Assembly: GCF_000687935.1 (NCBI RefSeq)
Contig: NZ_JHZZ01000001.1
Span: 682,001-746,000, forward strand
Origin: Polaribacter sp. Hel_I_88
Lineage (GTDB): Bacteria; Bacteroidota; Bacteroidia; Flavobacteriales; Flavobacteriaceae
Direction of reading: 5' to 3'
DNA: 64,000 nt
Each line of letters begins with the position of its first letter. Positions within the stretch are counted from its first letter, which is position 1. A program made the translations under genes and the position numbers. Below are positions 7,843-18,100 of this stretch, in pieces. The notes beneath the pieces are model-generated. The model made no database searches. It worked only from the letters and a program-made list of their open reading frames with translations, and had not been told where the DNA came from.

Positions 7843-10172
7843 TAATTTACGATTGCAATTTTTGTTGTAGCATTTTCAGAACCATCATCATTGGTTAATA
7901 AAACAATATATACACCAGAAGCTACACTTTTACCAGCTAAGTTTTTTTTGTCCCAAACTACTTTACCTCCTTGCAATTGTTGGCCTTCTACAACATTGGT
8001 TTCATATACCAAATTACCTGCAACATCTAAAATTTTTACATTGGTTCCTTTAGGTAAATTTGTTCCATTTCTGCCATCAATAGTTACAGTTTCATGATTT
8101 TTTAAGGCAGGATTTGGATACGCATACACATCTCCTAAAGTTTCTCCAAATGGCGAAACGTTACTATTATAAGCTACAATACCCTTGTCTGTGGCAAAAT
8201 AAACTTTCCCATTTGTATTATCAACTTTGATTTTTAAAATTCTGTTTGATGGTAAAGGAGAATTAGATTTGCTGAAGTTTGCTAGCGTTGTTTGCCCTGA
8301 AGGATTTGTATATAAAACGCCTCCATTATCTGTGCCGAACCATTTATTATCTGCACCATCTACAAAAATAGTGTTAATTCTTTGGTCTCCTAACAAACGC
8401 TCTCCTACTCCATTTTCTTCGATAATTACAGGTTGTGCATTTAAAACTTCTGCATCAAAAACGGTTGATGCGTTTCTAAAAACAACCATACCATTTCTTG
8501 TACCTAACCATACTCTATTACTCCTATCAATAGCAACTGTTAACACATCTGTATCTGGTAAATTTCCAAGATTTGGAGTAGCAATCAAAGCTGCTTTTCT
8601 ATTGCCATTTTCATTAAAAGCATACACACCATTTCTTCTTGTACCCATCCAAACAGTATTGTTGTTATCTATAGCAATTTCACTTAAACCTAATTGTGTT
8701 GGAATTGTTTTAAGAGCACTTAAATCGTATTGACTCCATTGTCCTGAAGGCGTTAATTTTTTTAATTCTCTTTCTCTATGGATGTTTGAAACCCATAAAT
8801 TTCCTTGATTATCAAACACGGATCCACTAATTCGTAAAGTAACCCTATCTGGTTGCGTAGGTTCTAAATCTTCTAAACCACTGTTTAAATGATTGTAAAA
8901 AACTTTTATTTTATCATCTTCTACAACAAGTAAACCACCTGTAGAAACCGAATTAATTGATCTAGTATCTCCAAAAGAACTTATGTATACTCTATTTTCT
9001 GCATTCGGATCTATAACAACGTGATTCAAATCGATTACAGGAAAATCAGGATCAAATGACGTATTTAACCATTCCTCTCCATTATAATGACTAAAACCCA
9101 TTCTTCTAAAAAGAGATCCATAAAATGAATTATAACCTCCATAAACCACCCAAAGATTATTATTTTTTACATCAATAGAAAAAACATCATTAGCACTTGG
9201 GCCTTCAGGATGAATTTCTTGGTAGTTGCTACTTTGATTACTAGTTGTACTTAAAATTCCAAACTCTTTTGTGCCTAAAAAAACAGTATTGTTTTCGTAA
9301 AAAGCACTGTTTACTGTATAATCGAAACCTGAAGTTGTCGTAAATTCAGCAATTTGATTTTGTGAATCATCTAAAACAATTACTTTTTTATTTAAAGAAA
9401 TTACTAAATTAGAAAGCGATGAATTTACACTAACTATAGGTTCTAAAAAATTTCTTACTAAAGTTAAAACACCATTATTTAATTCAAATAAGTTATTGTT
9501 TTCAGACACATATATTTTATCATTAAATACAATAATATCGTTGAAATTACGACCATTAAACTGCTGTTGCCAATTATTAAAATCAATTAAAAGATTACTA
9601 GTAACATTTGCTTTAAAAATGCCATCTTCTGTAACTGCATAAATTATATCATTAAAAATTATGGTTTTGTTGATGTTTAAAGAAGTAGAAGCATTTCCTA
9701 TAAAAAAAGTATCTCCAAACTCTAAATTTTCTATATTATACTCAACAATTGCAAATGGTGTAGATAAATATAAAATGTTACCAAAACCTGATATATGGTT
9801 AATTCTCTTTTGTCCTGATTGATTAAAATTCACAATATCTGATGAGATACTTATCGAATTATCCTCAGCTATAACTTCTACAAGACCATTTTCATAACCA
9901 ATAACCACTCTTTTAAAAGTGTCGTTAAAAAAAATGGCTGACGTAGTTTCACCAGACAAGCCTTGTATTGATGAAAATTTATTACTTTCTAGCGTTGTTT
10001 CGTTATATGTAAAAACAGCATTATCTACCAAAGCATAAATAATATGATCAATTTTTACAAAATCTTTTACATTATTGTACGAGTAAAAATCTTCCCAAGA
10101 ATCACTATAATCTGTTTGACTATAAGTGTTTATTGAAAATAATAAAACTAATATTAAGAAAAATTTACGCAT
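7842..10172 (-). CDS. porZ: T9SS component PorZ-like beta-propeller protein
   Basis: A 776-residue secreted protein with an N-terminal signal peptide (ending NTYSQ), two consecutive beta-propeller-like halves rich in two-component-regulator-type repeats (DNNNTVWMGTRRNGVYAF, DRSNRVWLGTRNGMVVF, DNKWFGTDNGGVLY), and a C-terminal sorting-domain-like Ig fold (YPNPALKNHETV, then SGVYIVLL). This order matches PorZ, the surface protein that in Porphyromonas gingivalis helps supply anionic LPS to the type IX secretion attachment complex. The window also carries at least three other sorting-domain proteins, so a T9SS is expected. First gene of an operon with recO. Confidence 0.82.
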   Translation of the reverse strand: MRKFFLILVLLFSINTYSQTDYSDSWEDFYSYNNVKDFVKIDHIIYALVDNAVFTYNETTLESNKFSSIQGLSGETTSAIFFNDTFKRVVIGYENGLVEVIAEDNSISISSDIVNFNQSGQKRINHISGFGNILYLSTPFAIVEYNIENLEFGDTFFIGNASTSLNINKTIIFNDIIYAVTEDGIFKANVTSNLLIDFNNWQQQFNGRNFNDIIVFNDKIYVSENNNLFELNNGVLTLVRNFLEPIVSVNSSLSNLVISLNKKVIVLDDSQNQIAEFTTTSGFDYTVNSAFYENNTVFLGTKEFGILSTTSNQSSNYQEIHPEGPSANDVFSIDVKNNNLWVVYGGYNSFYGSLFRRMGFSHYNGEEWLNTSFDPDFPVIDLNHVVIDPNAENRVYISSFGDTRSINSVSTGGLLVVEDDKIKVFYNHLNSGLEDLEPTQPDRVTLRISGSVFDNQGNLWVSNIHRERELKKLTPSGQWSQYDLSALKTIPTQLGLSEIAIDNNNTVWMGTRRNGVYAFNENGNRKAALIATPNLGNLPDTDVLTVAIDRSNRVWLGTRNGMVVFRNASTVFDAEVLNAQPVIIEENGVGERLLGDQRINTIFVDGADNKWFGTDNGGVLYTNPSGQTTLANFSKSNSPLPSNRILKIKVDNTNGKVYFATDKGIVAYNSNVSPFGETLGDVYAYPNPALKNHETVTIDGRNGTNLPKGTNVKILDVAGNLVYETNVVEGQQLQGGKVVWDKKNLAGKSVASGVYIVLLTNDDGSENATTKIAIVN

Positions 10173-10362
10173 CGTATTTCTAAATTTCTAATGACTATTT
10201 ATATTAAAACAAAGTACGTTATAAATTATTGTTTTCATCTTTAAATTCATAATTTTAGTGGCTGAAAAGCAAATAATACACATTGCTTTTTAATGTAAAT
10301 TATAGCCTACTAAATTAGTGAAATTTTAGGTTTTACGAAGTCTATTTTTTTAACATATAAAG

Positions 10363-11340
10363 ATGAGAATAATAACTTTAGATGATTTTGTTGATACTTA
10401 TTTTAAAATAATTCAAAGAGGAAGTAATTTTTTCTTCTCTAAATTTACATTAAATAAAGAAAAAAGAACAAAAAGCGCGTTCGATAATACATCGTTTATA
10501 TCTTCTTATTTTTGGAATATCCCAAAAGTGCAAGAAAGATGGAATATCTTAATTACTGGAAACAAAAAAACGGATTATATTGAGTACCTAACAAACCATT
10601 TTTTAAAAGAAAAAAAAGAGTTGCGCTTATTATCCTTGGGTTCAGGAATTTGTAATAGAGAAATTGATTTAGCCAAGCATTCATCTATTTTTAAAGAGAT
10701 TGTTTGTGTAGATATTGCTGATAATTTATTGCAAATTGCAGCAAAAAGCGCCAAAGAAAAAAACATCAACAACATAACATTTTTGGCTGAAAATATTGAT
10801 GATTTTGATTTTAAAGAAAATGATTTTGATATCGTTTTTTTCAAATCTTCTTTGCATCATTTTGATAAAATAGATGACTTTTTATCAGGAAAAATAAAAC
10901 AAACCTTAAAACCTAATGGTTTACTTATCATTAATGAATTTGTAGGCGCTACAAGACATCAATTTTCAAAAGTGCAAATTAAGGCTATTAATGAAGCTAT
11001 TTTGAGCATTCCAAAAAAATTTAGAATTCGTTTTAAAAGTACATTTTTAAAAAACAAATATAGAGGTGTTGGAGTTCTTAGAATGATTATGGCAGACCCA
11101 TCTGAATGTATAGATTCTGAAAGTATTATGCCTGCTATTCATAAACATTATAAAACCGTTTTAGAAAAACCTTATGGAGGCAATTTAATGCTGAGCGCTT
11201 TAAGAGATATTTCTCATCATTTTTACGAGTTAAATAAAGAAAAAGAAGACGTTTTAAATACCCTTTTTAAATTAGAAGATAACTATTTAAAAAAACATCA
11301 ATCAGATTATGTTTTTGGGATTTATGAAAACAGAAAATAA
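10363..11340 (+). CDS. Class I SAM-dependent methyltransferase
   Basis: A 325-residue cytoplasmic protein with a Rossmann methyltransferase core. Motif I is LRLLSLGSGICNRE (about residues 86-99), the acidic ribose-binding residue follows in VCVDIADNLL, motif IV is DFDIVFFKSSLHHF, and motif VI is LKPNGLLIINEF. The substrate cannot be inferred; the N-terminal 80 and C-terminal 120 residues do not recall a known family. It lies 11 bases before the CYTH-domain gene, so the two may be cotranscribed. The 190-base gap to porZ holds divergent promoters that I could not resolve. Confidence 0.85.
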   Translation: MRIITLDDFVDTYFKIIQRGSNFFFSKFTLNKEKRTKSAFDNTSFISSYFWNIPKVQERWNILITGNKKTDYIEYLTNHFLKEKKELRLLSLGSGICNREIDLAKHSSIFKEIVCVDIADNLLQIAAKSAKEKNINNITFLAENIDDFDFKENDFDIVFFKSSLHHFDKIDDFLSGKIKQTLKPNGLLIINEFVGATRHQFSKVQIKAINEAILSIPKKFRIRFKSTFLKNKYRGVGVLRMIMADPSECIDSESIMPAIHKHYKTVLEKPYGGNLMLSALRDISHHFYELNKEKEDVLNTLFKLEDNYLKKHQSDYVFGIYENRK

Positions 11341-11351
11341 TTAAACTTTTT

Positions 11352-11822
11352 ATGAGCTTAGAAATTGAAAGAAAGTTTTTGGTAAAAAATGATGATTTTA
11401 AAAAAGCATCTTATCAACAAAAAATAATAAAACAAGGCTACTTATGTAGCCATCAAAACAATACTGTAAGAGTTAGGATTGCAGATGAAACTGGTTTTTT
11501 AACCATTAAAGGTCCATCTAACGAATCTGGAACAACTCGTTTTGAATGGGAAAAAGAAATTGATAGTAATGAAGCTGAACAGCTACTTTTATTATGTGAA
11601 CCCTCTATTATTGATAAAACCCGATATTTAGTAAAAAACGAGCATCTTGTTTTTGAGGTTGATGAATTTTATGGCGATAATTTAGGTTTGGTTGTGGCAG
11701 AAATTGAATTAAATACTGAAGATGAAGTTTTTGAAAAACCAGCTTGGTTAGGAAAAGAAGTTACAGGAATCGAAAAATATTACAATTCTAAAATAAGCAA
11801 AAACCCTTTTAAAAACTGGTAA
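11352..11822 (+). CDS. CYTH domain triphosphate tunnel enzyme
   Basis: A 156-residue CYTH protein of full family length. The ExExK signature is at the N terminus (SLEIERKFLV), followed by basic strands that line the tunnel (TVRVRIADETGFLTIKG and TRFEWEKEI) and an acidic strand near the C terminus (VVAEIELNTEDE). Bacterial members are inorganic triphosphatases or, less often, CyaB-type cyclases; short stand-alone members like this one are usually tripolyphosphatases. It ends one base from the convergent HlyIII gene. Confidence 0.88.
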   Translation: MSLEIERKFLVKNDDFKKASYQQKIIKQGYLCSHQNNTVRVRIADETGFLTIKGPSNESGTTRFEWEKEIDSNEAEQLLLLCEPSIIDKTRYLVKNEHLVFEVDEFYGDNLGLVVAEIELNTEDEVFEKPAWLGKEVTGIEKYYNSKISKNPFKNW

Positions 11823-11823
11823 T

Positions 11824-12462
11824 TTATAAATTATAAATTGCAATAAAATGACTTAAACTACCCAACAACACAAAAATGTGAAAAATAAAGTGGTTGTAAG
11901 GTATTTTTTTGATGGAATATAAAATAGCTCCAACTGAATAGAAAACTCCTCCAGCAACTAAATAATAAAAAGCTTCTGCTGATAAACTTTCCATTAAAGG
12001 TTTTATAAAAAACATCACTTGCCAGCCCATTAATAAATACATGGCTGTTGATACTTTATCAAACCTGCCTGTAAAAAAAAGTTTTAAAATGATGCCAGTA
12101 AGTGCAAAAATCCACACAAACAAAAACATATACCAACCCAAATTAGAATTTAAACCAACCAAACAAAAAGGCGAGTAACTCCCAGCAATTAAAACATAAA
12201 TAGCTGCGTGATCAAAAATGTTAAGCTTTCTTCTTTTCTTCGGATTTTTTGCTGCATGATAAAATGTAGATGCTGCATACAAAATAACCATGCTAATACC
12301 ATAAATTATAAAACTTGTAGGTTTCCAAAAACCATTAAAATTAAATGATTTTAGAATCAAAAATGGCAAAGCTACAACACTTAAAACCAACCCTAATCCA
12401 TGAGAAATTACATTTAATTTCTCTTCTTTACTACTATATAGGTGATTTAAACTCTCGCTCAT
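11824..12462 (-). CDS. Hemolysin III / PAQR-family membrane protein
   Basis: A 212-residue seven-helix membrane protein. PAQR/HlyIII hallmarks are present: an N-terminal E-x6-HGLG segment (NVISHGLGLVLS), S-T-F-Y-H-A after helix 2, D-H-A-A-I-Y-V-L-I-A-G-S-Y-S-P before helix 4, and a C-terminal H-x3-H pair (NHFIFHIFVLLGSLSHF). The Ser, His and Asp residues form the zinc-dependent amidase-like site in this superfamily. The start lies inside the last 29 bases of plsC, so the two are probably translated from one message. Confidence 0.88.
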   Translation of the reverse strand: MSESLNHLYSSKEEKLNVISHGLGLVLSVVALPFLILKSFNFNGFWKPTSFIIYGISMVILYAASTFYHAAKNPKKRRKLNIFDHAAIYVLIAGSYSPFCLVGLNSNLGWYMFLFVWIFALTGIILKLFFTGRFDKVSTAMYLLMGWQVMFFIKPLMESLSAEAFYYLVAGGVFYSVGAILYSIKKIPYNHFIFHIFVLLGSLSHFIAIYNL

Positions 12463-13225
12463 TATTAGGTCTGTTTGTATCTTTCATGTATTTAAAATCT
12501 GCTACTAAATCATTATAAATAATGTCAAAAGTTTGCTGTTTTAATGTTTCTACATCGTTTAAATTTAATCCTTTTGTTTCCATAAATTTATGTTGATGAA
12601 TTCTAAACACACCAGGACTTCCTTTAAAAAAATCCCAAGAAAATAATCGTTTACAATCGTAATAAACTTGAGGAACAATTGGCATATCAAACTCAATAGC
12701 CAAACTAAAAGCGCCATTTTTAAAAGGTGCTAAAATTACATTTTCTGTAGGCACTAATCCTTCAGGAAAAATTGCCATACTTGTTCCATTTTGCAGTTTT
12801 TCTTTGGCTAATTTGTATACTTTTTTTCTGCTTTCTTGGCTGTTTCTATCAACCATAATAACCACTCTTTTATAAATAAAACCAAAAATGGGTATTTTCA
12901 CAAACTCTTTTTTACCAACAAAAACAATTGGGTTTTTACTCAATAAAATCAACACAAAAGGATCCATTAAAGATGCATGATTTGGGCAAAACATGTAACT
13001 TTTATTTCTATCCAATTCTTGGTCTTTAGTTACTTTTAAACGAAAACCCATTCCGTAAACCAAAATTTTAGACCAAAAACGTGCAACTTTCCAAAAAGCA
13101 GCATAATAGGTTTCTTTAGATGATAAGAATAAAAAAAGTGGTAGTAACAAAATAATGGTTACCACTATTAAAATATAGAACCACAAGCGCCAAACTAAAA
13201 GAAAAGGAATTTTTATATACTTCAA
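12434..13225 (-). CDS. plsC: 1-acyl-sn-glycerol-3-phosphate acyltransferase (PlsC family)
   Basis: A 263-residue membrane-anchored acyltransferase that adds the second acyl chain to lysophosphatidate. A hydrophobic N-terminal helix (residues about 10-35) precedes the catalytic NHASLMDPF (H-x4-D) motif, GKKEFVKIPIFGFIY, the substrate-binding FPEG box, and the VPQVYYDC strand. The length and order of motifs are those of PlsC, though lyso-ornithine-lipid or other paralogues share them. The 3' end overlaps the HlyIII start by 29 bases. Confidence 0.88.
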   Translation of the reverse strand: MKYIKIPFLLVWRLWFYILIVVTIILLLPLFLFLSSKETYYAAFWKVARFWSKILVYGMGFRLKVTKDQELDRNKSYMFCPNHASLMDPFVLILLSKNPIVFVGKKEFVKIPIFGFIYKRVVIMVDRNSQESRKKVYKLAKEKLQNGTSMAIFPEGLVPTENVILAPFKNGAFSLAIEFDMPIVPQVYYDCKRLFSWDFFKGSPGVFRIHQHKFMETKGLNLNDVETLKQQTFDIIYNDLVADFKYMKDTNRPNNEREFKSPI

Positions 13226-13438
13226 AAAAATAGCGTTAATTTTTAAAAATATTATTTTATTGAAACATCATTTTTCATGTAATCAATTTGTAAAAGTACT
13301 AATATTCTTTTGTTTATTGGTTTTCTGAATCAAAACCTTATTTTTGCCACTCATAAAATTTTATAATCTAATTTAACTATGTTTTTTATTAGATTAAAAG
13401 TATTCTTTAACAAAAATTGATTTTAAATATATAAATAA

Positions 13439-14407
13439 ATGTCAAGAATTTTAACTGGCGTACAAAGTACAGGAACACCACATTTAGGTAATTTATTAGG
13501 TGCTATTTTACCTGCTATTGAAATGGCTAACAACCCAAAAAATGATGCTTTTTTGTTTATTGCAGATATGCATTCTTTAACGCAAATTAAAGACGGAAAT
13601 CAATTAAGAGAAAACACTTACAGCACAGCAGCAACTTGGCTAGCTTGCGGTTTAGATATAAGCAAAACTATTTTTTATAGACAAAGTGATGTACCACAAA
13701 CTACAGAATTAACTTGGTATTTAAGTTGCTTATTTCCTTATCAACGATTAACATTAGCTCACAGTTTTAAAGACAAATCTGATAAGTTAGAAGATGTAAA
13801 TGCGGGTTTATTTAATTACCCAATATTAATGGCTGCAGATATTTTGTTGTACGATGCAGAAATTGTACCTGTGGGAAAAGATCAATTACAGCATTTAGAA
13901 ATTACAAGAGATGTAGCTAATAAATTTAATAACACTTATGGCGAAACTTTAGTTGAACCACAAGCTAAAATACAAGAAAACGTAAAATTAGTTCCAGGAA
14001 CTGATGGAGGAAAAATGAGCAAATCTAGAAATAATATTATCAATATTTTCTTGCCCGATAAAAAATTGAGAAAACAAATAATGAGTATTCAAACTGATAG
14101 TACTCCTTTAGAAGAACCTAAAAACCCAGACACAGATAACGTTTTTGCACTTTATAAGCTATTAGCTTCTGAAACTGAAACAGCAGCAATGAGAGCAAAT
14201 TATAAAGGTGGAAATTACGGATATGGACATGCAAAACAGGCTTTATATGAATTAATTTTAGAGAAGTTTGCAACGAATAGAGAACGTTACAATCATTTTA
14301 TGGAAAATAAACATGAAATTGATAATGCTTTAAAAATTGGCGCAGAAAAAGCGACTCTAGTTGCAAATGATGTTTTAAAAAGAGTTCGAGCAAAAATTGG
14401 TTATTAA
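13439..14407 (+). CDS. trpS: Tryptophanyl-tRNA synthetase
   Basis: A 322-residue class Ic aminoacyl-tRNA synthetase that charges tRNA-Trp. The HIGH-like box is TPHLGN at residues 13-18 (after GVQSTG), and the KMSKS loop is intact (DGGKMSKSRNN, about residue 190). Length is normal for bacterial TrpRS. It is a single gene followed by a strong intrinsic terminator. No tryptophan attenuator or T-box was seen in its AT-rich 213-base upstream region. Confidence 0.97.
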   Translation: MSRILTGVQSTGTPHLGNLLGAILPAIEMANNPKNDAFLFIADMHSLTQIKDGNQLRENTYSTAATWLACGLDISKTIFYRQSDVPQTTELTWYLSCLFPYQRLTLAHSFKDKSDKLEDVNAGLFNYPILMAADILLYDAEIVPVGKDQLQHLEITRDVANKFNNTYGETLVEPQAKIQENVKLVPGTDGGKMSKSRNNIINIFLPDKKLRKQIMSIQTDSTPLEEPKNPDTDNVFALYKLLASETETAAMRANYKGGNYGYGHAKQALYELILEKFATNRERYNHFMENKHEIDNALKIGAEKATLVANDVLKRVRAKIGY

Positions 14408-14429
14408 AAATAGTTTCTTTTGATAAAAA

Positions 14430-14458
14430 ATGCCGCTAAAAAGCGGCATTTTTTTTTT
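14430..14458 (+). terminator. Rho-independent terminator after trpS
   Basis: A perfect 8-base stem (ATGCCGCT with AGCGGCAT, loop AAAA) is followed by a run of nine to ten T. It lies 22 bases after the trpS stop and just before the convergent DUF1761 gene. Confidence 0.93.
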
Positions 14459-14473
14459 AATAGTTGTTGAAAG

Positions 14474-14971
14474 TTATACCCACTTGCAAATTACACCTCC
14501 CATAATTGCTAAAGTTACAATCCAATAACCAGCATTTATAGCCACATATTTAAATGATTTCTTTTCAAATACAGCTATAATTCCAATTACAGGTAAAATT
14601 AAAAAGACCCCAAATAACACTCCATGAAAAGCTCCATGACCAAAGGTTCTAAATCGATCACTATATGTTGCAACAAAGTTTTCGAAATAAGAATATGCTT
14701 CTCCTGTTTGTTCAGTAAAACCAGGTTCACCAGCTAAAGTAGAATAAACCCCCATTTGATGGATAACCATTGGCATTAAAGCAAACGCAATTAAAACACT
14801 CAATATATAACAAATAAGAAGTGTTTTTAACATATTAGTACCTTTTAAAGATTCTTCTGTAAAACCCATTTGATGCATCCATGCTTTTCCAAATAAAGGA
14901 CCATACCACAAAGAGCCAATAAGCATTGGCACAAGTGCTGCTAAAAAAAAGATGTAAAAATTCATTTCCAT
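14474..14971 (-). CDS. DUF1761 family membrane protein
   Basis: A 165-residue protein with four hydrophobic helices. The N terminus (LAALVPMLIGSLWYGPLFGK, followed by a W-M-H-Q-M-G-F-T motif) matches DUF1761, a small-membrane-protein family of unknown function. The rest alternates helices with a polar loop of about 45 residues. It is monocistronic and convergent with trpS. Function cannot be inferred. Confidence 0.82.
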   Translation of the reverse strand: MEMNFYIFFLAALVPMLIGSLWYGPLFGKAWMHQMGFTEESLKGTNMLKTLLICYILSVLIAFALMPMVIHQMGVYSTLAGEPGFTEQTGEAYSYFENFVATYSDRFRTFGHGAFHGVLFGVFLILPVIGIIAVFEKKSFKYVAINAGYWIVTLAIMGGVICKWV

Positions 14972-15102
14972 GATAAAAAATTTTTTGGTTGAATACCAAA
15001 TATAGCAAATTTGTTTTTAATTGATTCTTAATTATTTATGACAAAAATATAAGTCGTAAGTATCCATAAATTATAAATTTAGATTTCTAAAATAGTTAAA
15101 AC

Positions 15103-15135
15103 AAAAAAAGAGAGCCGATTTGCATCAGCTCTCTT
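15103..15135 (-). terminator. Rho-independent terminator after the giant adhesin gene
   Basis: Read on the minus strand, an 8-base perfect stem (AAGAGAGC with GCTCTCTT, 12-base loop) is followed directly by a T-rich run. It lies about 60 bases after the stop codon of the 15194 gene. Confidence 0.88.
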
Positions 15136-15193
15136 GGGATCAATAGTTCTAATTAATACCCCTAAAAATTATTTAAACTATTGATGTACTTTC

Positions 15194-18100
15194 CTATCTA
15201 AATAGAACTTTTGTGGTTCCATAATTAGTCTCTGGGCTTGTTACATTTAATAACATGACTCCAGTTTTTACTTTAAAGTTAAACTCTAACTCGTTTTTAC
15301 CTGCGTTTAACGTCGCTTTTTGACTGTAGATAATTTTACCAGTAATATCTGATAAAGTTACTGTAGCTTCTGTAGCTGTTTCACTGAATAATAACAAGTT
15401 TACATTTCCTTGAGATGGGTTTGGATAAGCCATAAACTCATTGTTAAACTTCTCTATCTTGTTTACAATCTGTCCTTCTACTGCTGTTTTTGCAAAACGA
15501 ACATCAGAGATCTTTAAATCTAACTCTGTCGTGTTTGCTTCTACTGGTAAAAAGGTGAACGTTAGGGTTGTTAAATCTTCTGCTGTTAATTTATCTTGCG
15601 TTGCACTTGATGCAAATATATCAAAAGGAACGTAATATGTTTGCTCTTCTTCAGAAAAATCTACCATAACTCTATACTGTGCTTTCCAATCTTGTACAGA
15701 TGATTTGATTAAACCTAATTCCATCAATCCTGATCCTTTTGCTGTAAAAGCTACATAGTTATACTCAGAGTAATCTGCTGAAATAGTTCCAGGTAATAAT
15801 GATTTATATACGGTTAAGTAATCATAATCACTTGTTGCTTGTACTTCAACATCTCTGTTAATAGCATATTCATCATCTTTATACTCTCTATCAAAATTAT
15901 TCCATACAAAGTAGTTTTTAATTTCTGTATAACGCTTATCAAAATCTAAGCCCCAGTTTCCATCTGCATGATAAAAAGCATCTTCTACTTCATTTTCTAC
16001 TTTTACCAATCCATCATATTCATAGCCATCTGCGATATCTAATCGTAAACTTTGTTGAATCTCTGTGCTTAAAGAATTATTTCTGTATTTGATATTGTTT
16101 GCTGTTTCAGAATACAATTCTACCATAGATACTTCTGCAGTTTGTCCTTCTTCTGTACTTCTTAACATTACTACTAATTCAGCTTTATCTCTATAGATTT
16201 TAGAAGCATATGTTTCTGGAACTTTCTGAATTTCTGTTTGATTCACAGGAATAAAAGAATTTAAATTCTCTAAAATATCCGCTACTAACTTTTGAGTATC
16301 TGCTGGCTTTGTAGACCATACTTGGAAGTTATAAACATCGTTAAACTTGGTATAGTCATTAACATACCAGTTTGTTTGAATCGTATAGTTTGTATCGTTA
16401 TTGTTTTTGGCTGTTGCAAAAGAAATTGCGTATTCTACAACTCCATTTCTTTGCTTAATTCCTTGCATTAAGAAATTATAGCCATTTACCTGTACAGTCT
16501 GAATATTTAAAATTTCTGCTCCTCTTAAACGATCACAAGATGCTTTGGTATGGTTGTAAACCTTATCTGAAGTTTTAATACCTAAAACAACTCCTTTTGT
16601 TTCGCCATCTAAAGAGAAATCTACTGCTAATACCTCATCTGCTGTGGTGATATCTAAAATATCTGTTGGCGATGTTATATTGGCTACATTTCCTGGAACT
16701 AGTTCTGCTGGAAACATATCTAACATCGTTTGTCCTTTTCCTTGATAAGGTTGTACAGACTTCATTTTAGATTTGTTATACAAGTTGGCTGCTGATTTTA
16801 CAAATTCTGTTGGTACTGAATTTTTCTTTCTACCTACATACAACTTCGTTAAAGCATCTCCTAAAGATTCTGACTCGATTCCTCCATCATTTCCTGTATT
16901 TACGCCTCCTGAAGAAATACCATAACCAAAATCTTGATCTAAATTATTCATACCAGTTGGTAAAGAAATTGTACTTGTATTTGGTGTACCAACGCCATCT
17001 GCATCAAATATTGGAATTAAATCCGCTATTGTTTTTCCTGATGGAATCCCTGAAGTTACAGTACTTAAATCCACTGTAATTGTATAAACTCCTACTGGTA
17101 AATCATCAAATAAATAATTTCCATTTGCATCTGTAGTCGTTGTTACATCATCTGCTGTGTTTCCTGGTGTTCCTGGATCTAAAGTTACTGTTGCTCCTCC
17201 TAATCCGTTTTCGCCTGCATCTTTAATTCCATCTCCATCTGTATCAAACCAAACTGTATCGCCAATAGAACCTAAACCAGACGAAGTTACAGTTAAAGTA
17301 GCTGCGCTAGTTATTGATATACAAGTATTACTAGTGTGAGTTAGAACTACATAATATTGATTTCCGTTTAAACCTGTAACATCTGAAATAGATAAGTTAG
17401 CAGTATTTGTATTAGAATAAATTCCATTATTGGTTAATAAAGTTCCACCATTATTTGGGTTTCCTAAATACCATTTATAAATAATACCTGCATTTGCGTT
17501 TCCAGGAGTTCCATAAACTGGATTCCCAGCATTATAGCTTGTAGCTTGTTCAGCAGAGCCAATTACGCTAAAAGTAGCAGATTGCCCCTCTGTAATTGTT
17601 TGGTTTGCTGGAGCAGTTATGATTGAAGTTTGATGTGCTTTATATTCATTTCCATTTGCACCATTATAACCACCAGAACCATTAGTTATCAAACCATTAG
17701 CATCAACAGCATTTCCATCTAAAATTCCATCATTATTAGCATCTACACCTCCAGATTCAACAACATCTAGACAACCATCACCATCAGAATCTAAGTCTTG
17801 GCTATTTGGAATTCCATCATTATCTGTATCTAGACAAGTGTTATTATATCCATAAATAGAACCAATGGCAAGCGTTTGTCCATTTTGAACTTGATCAATC
17901 TTTATTGAATTTGTAGCATTCCAAACAATTGGATTTACAGTTAATCCATTTGCTAAAACCATAAGTCTTAATGGACCATTTAAAGTTTTAGAACCATAAA
18001 ACTGTACACTTCCATTAGGATTCACTATTAACCTTATTAATGGAGTAGCTGCATTAGCAGTTCCCATTGACCAAATTTGAGGAATCCCATTTGCACCATG

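Noticed and set aside
14972..15102. Possible small gene or regulatory RNA between DUF1761 and the adhesin terminator
   Set aside because: Only AT-rich sequence without an ORF, promoter pair or hairpin that stands out.
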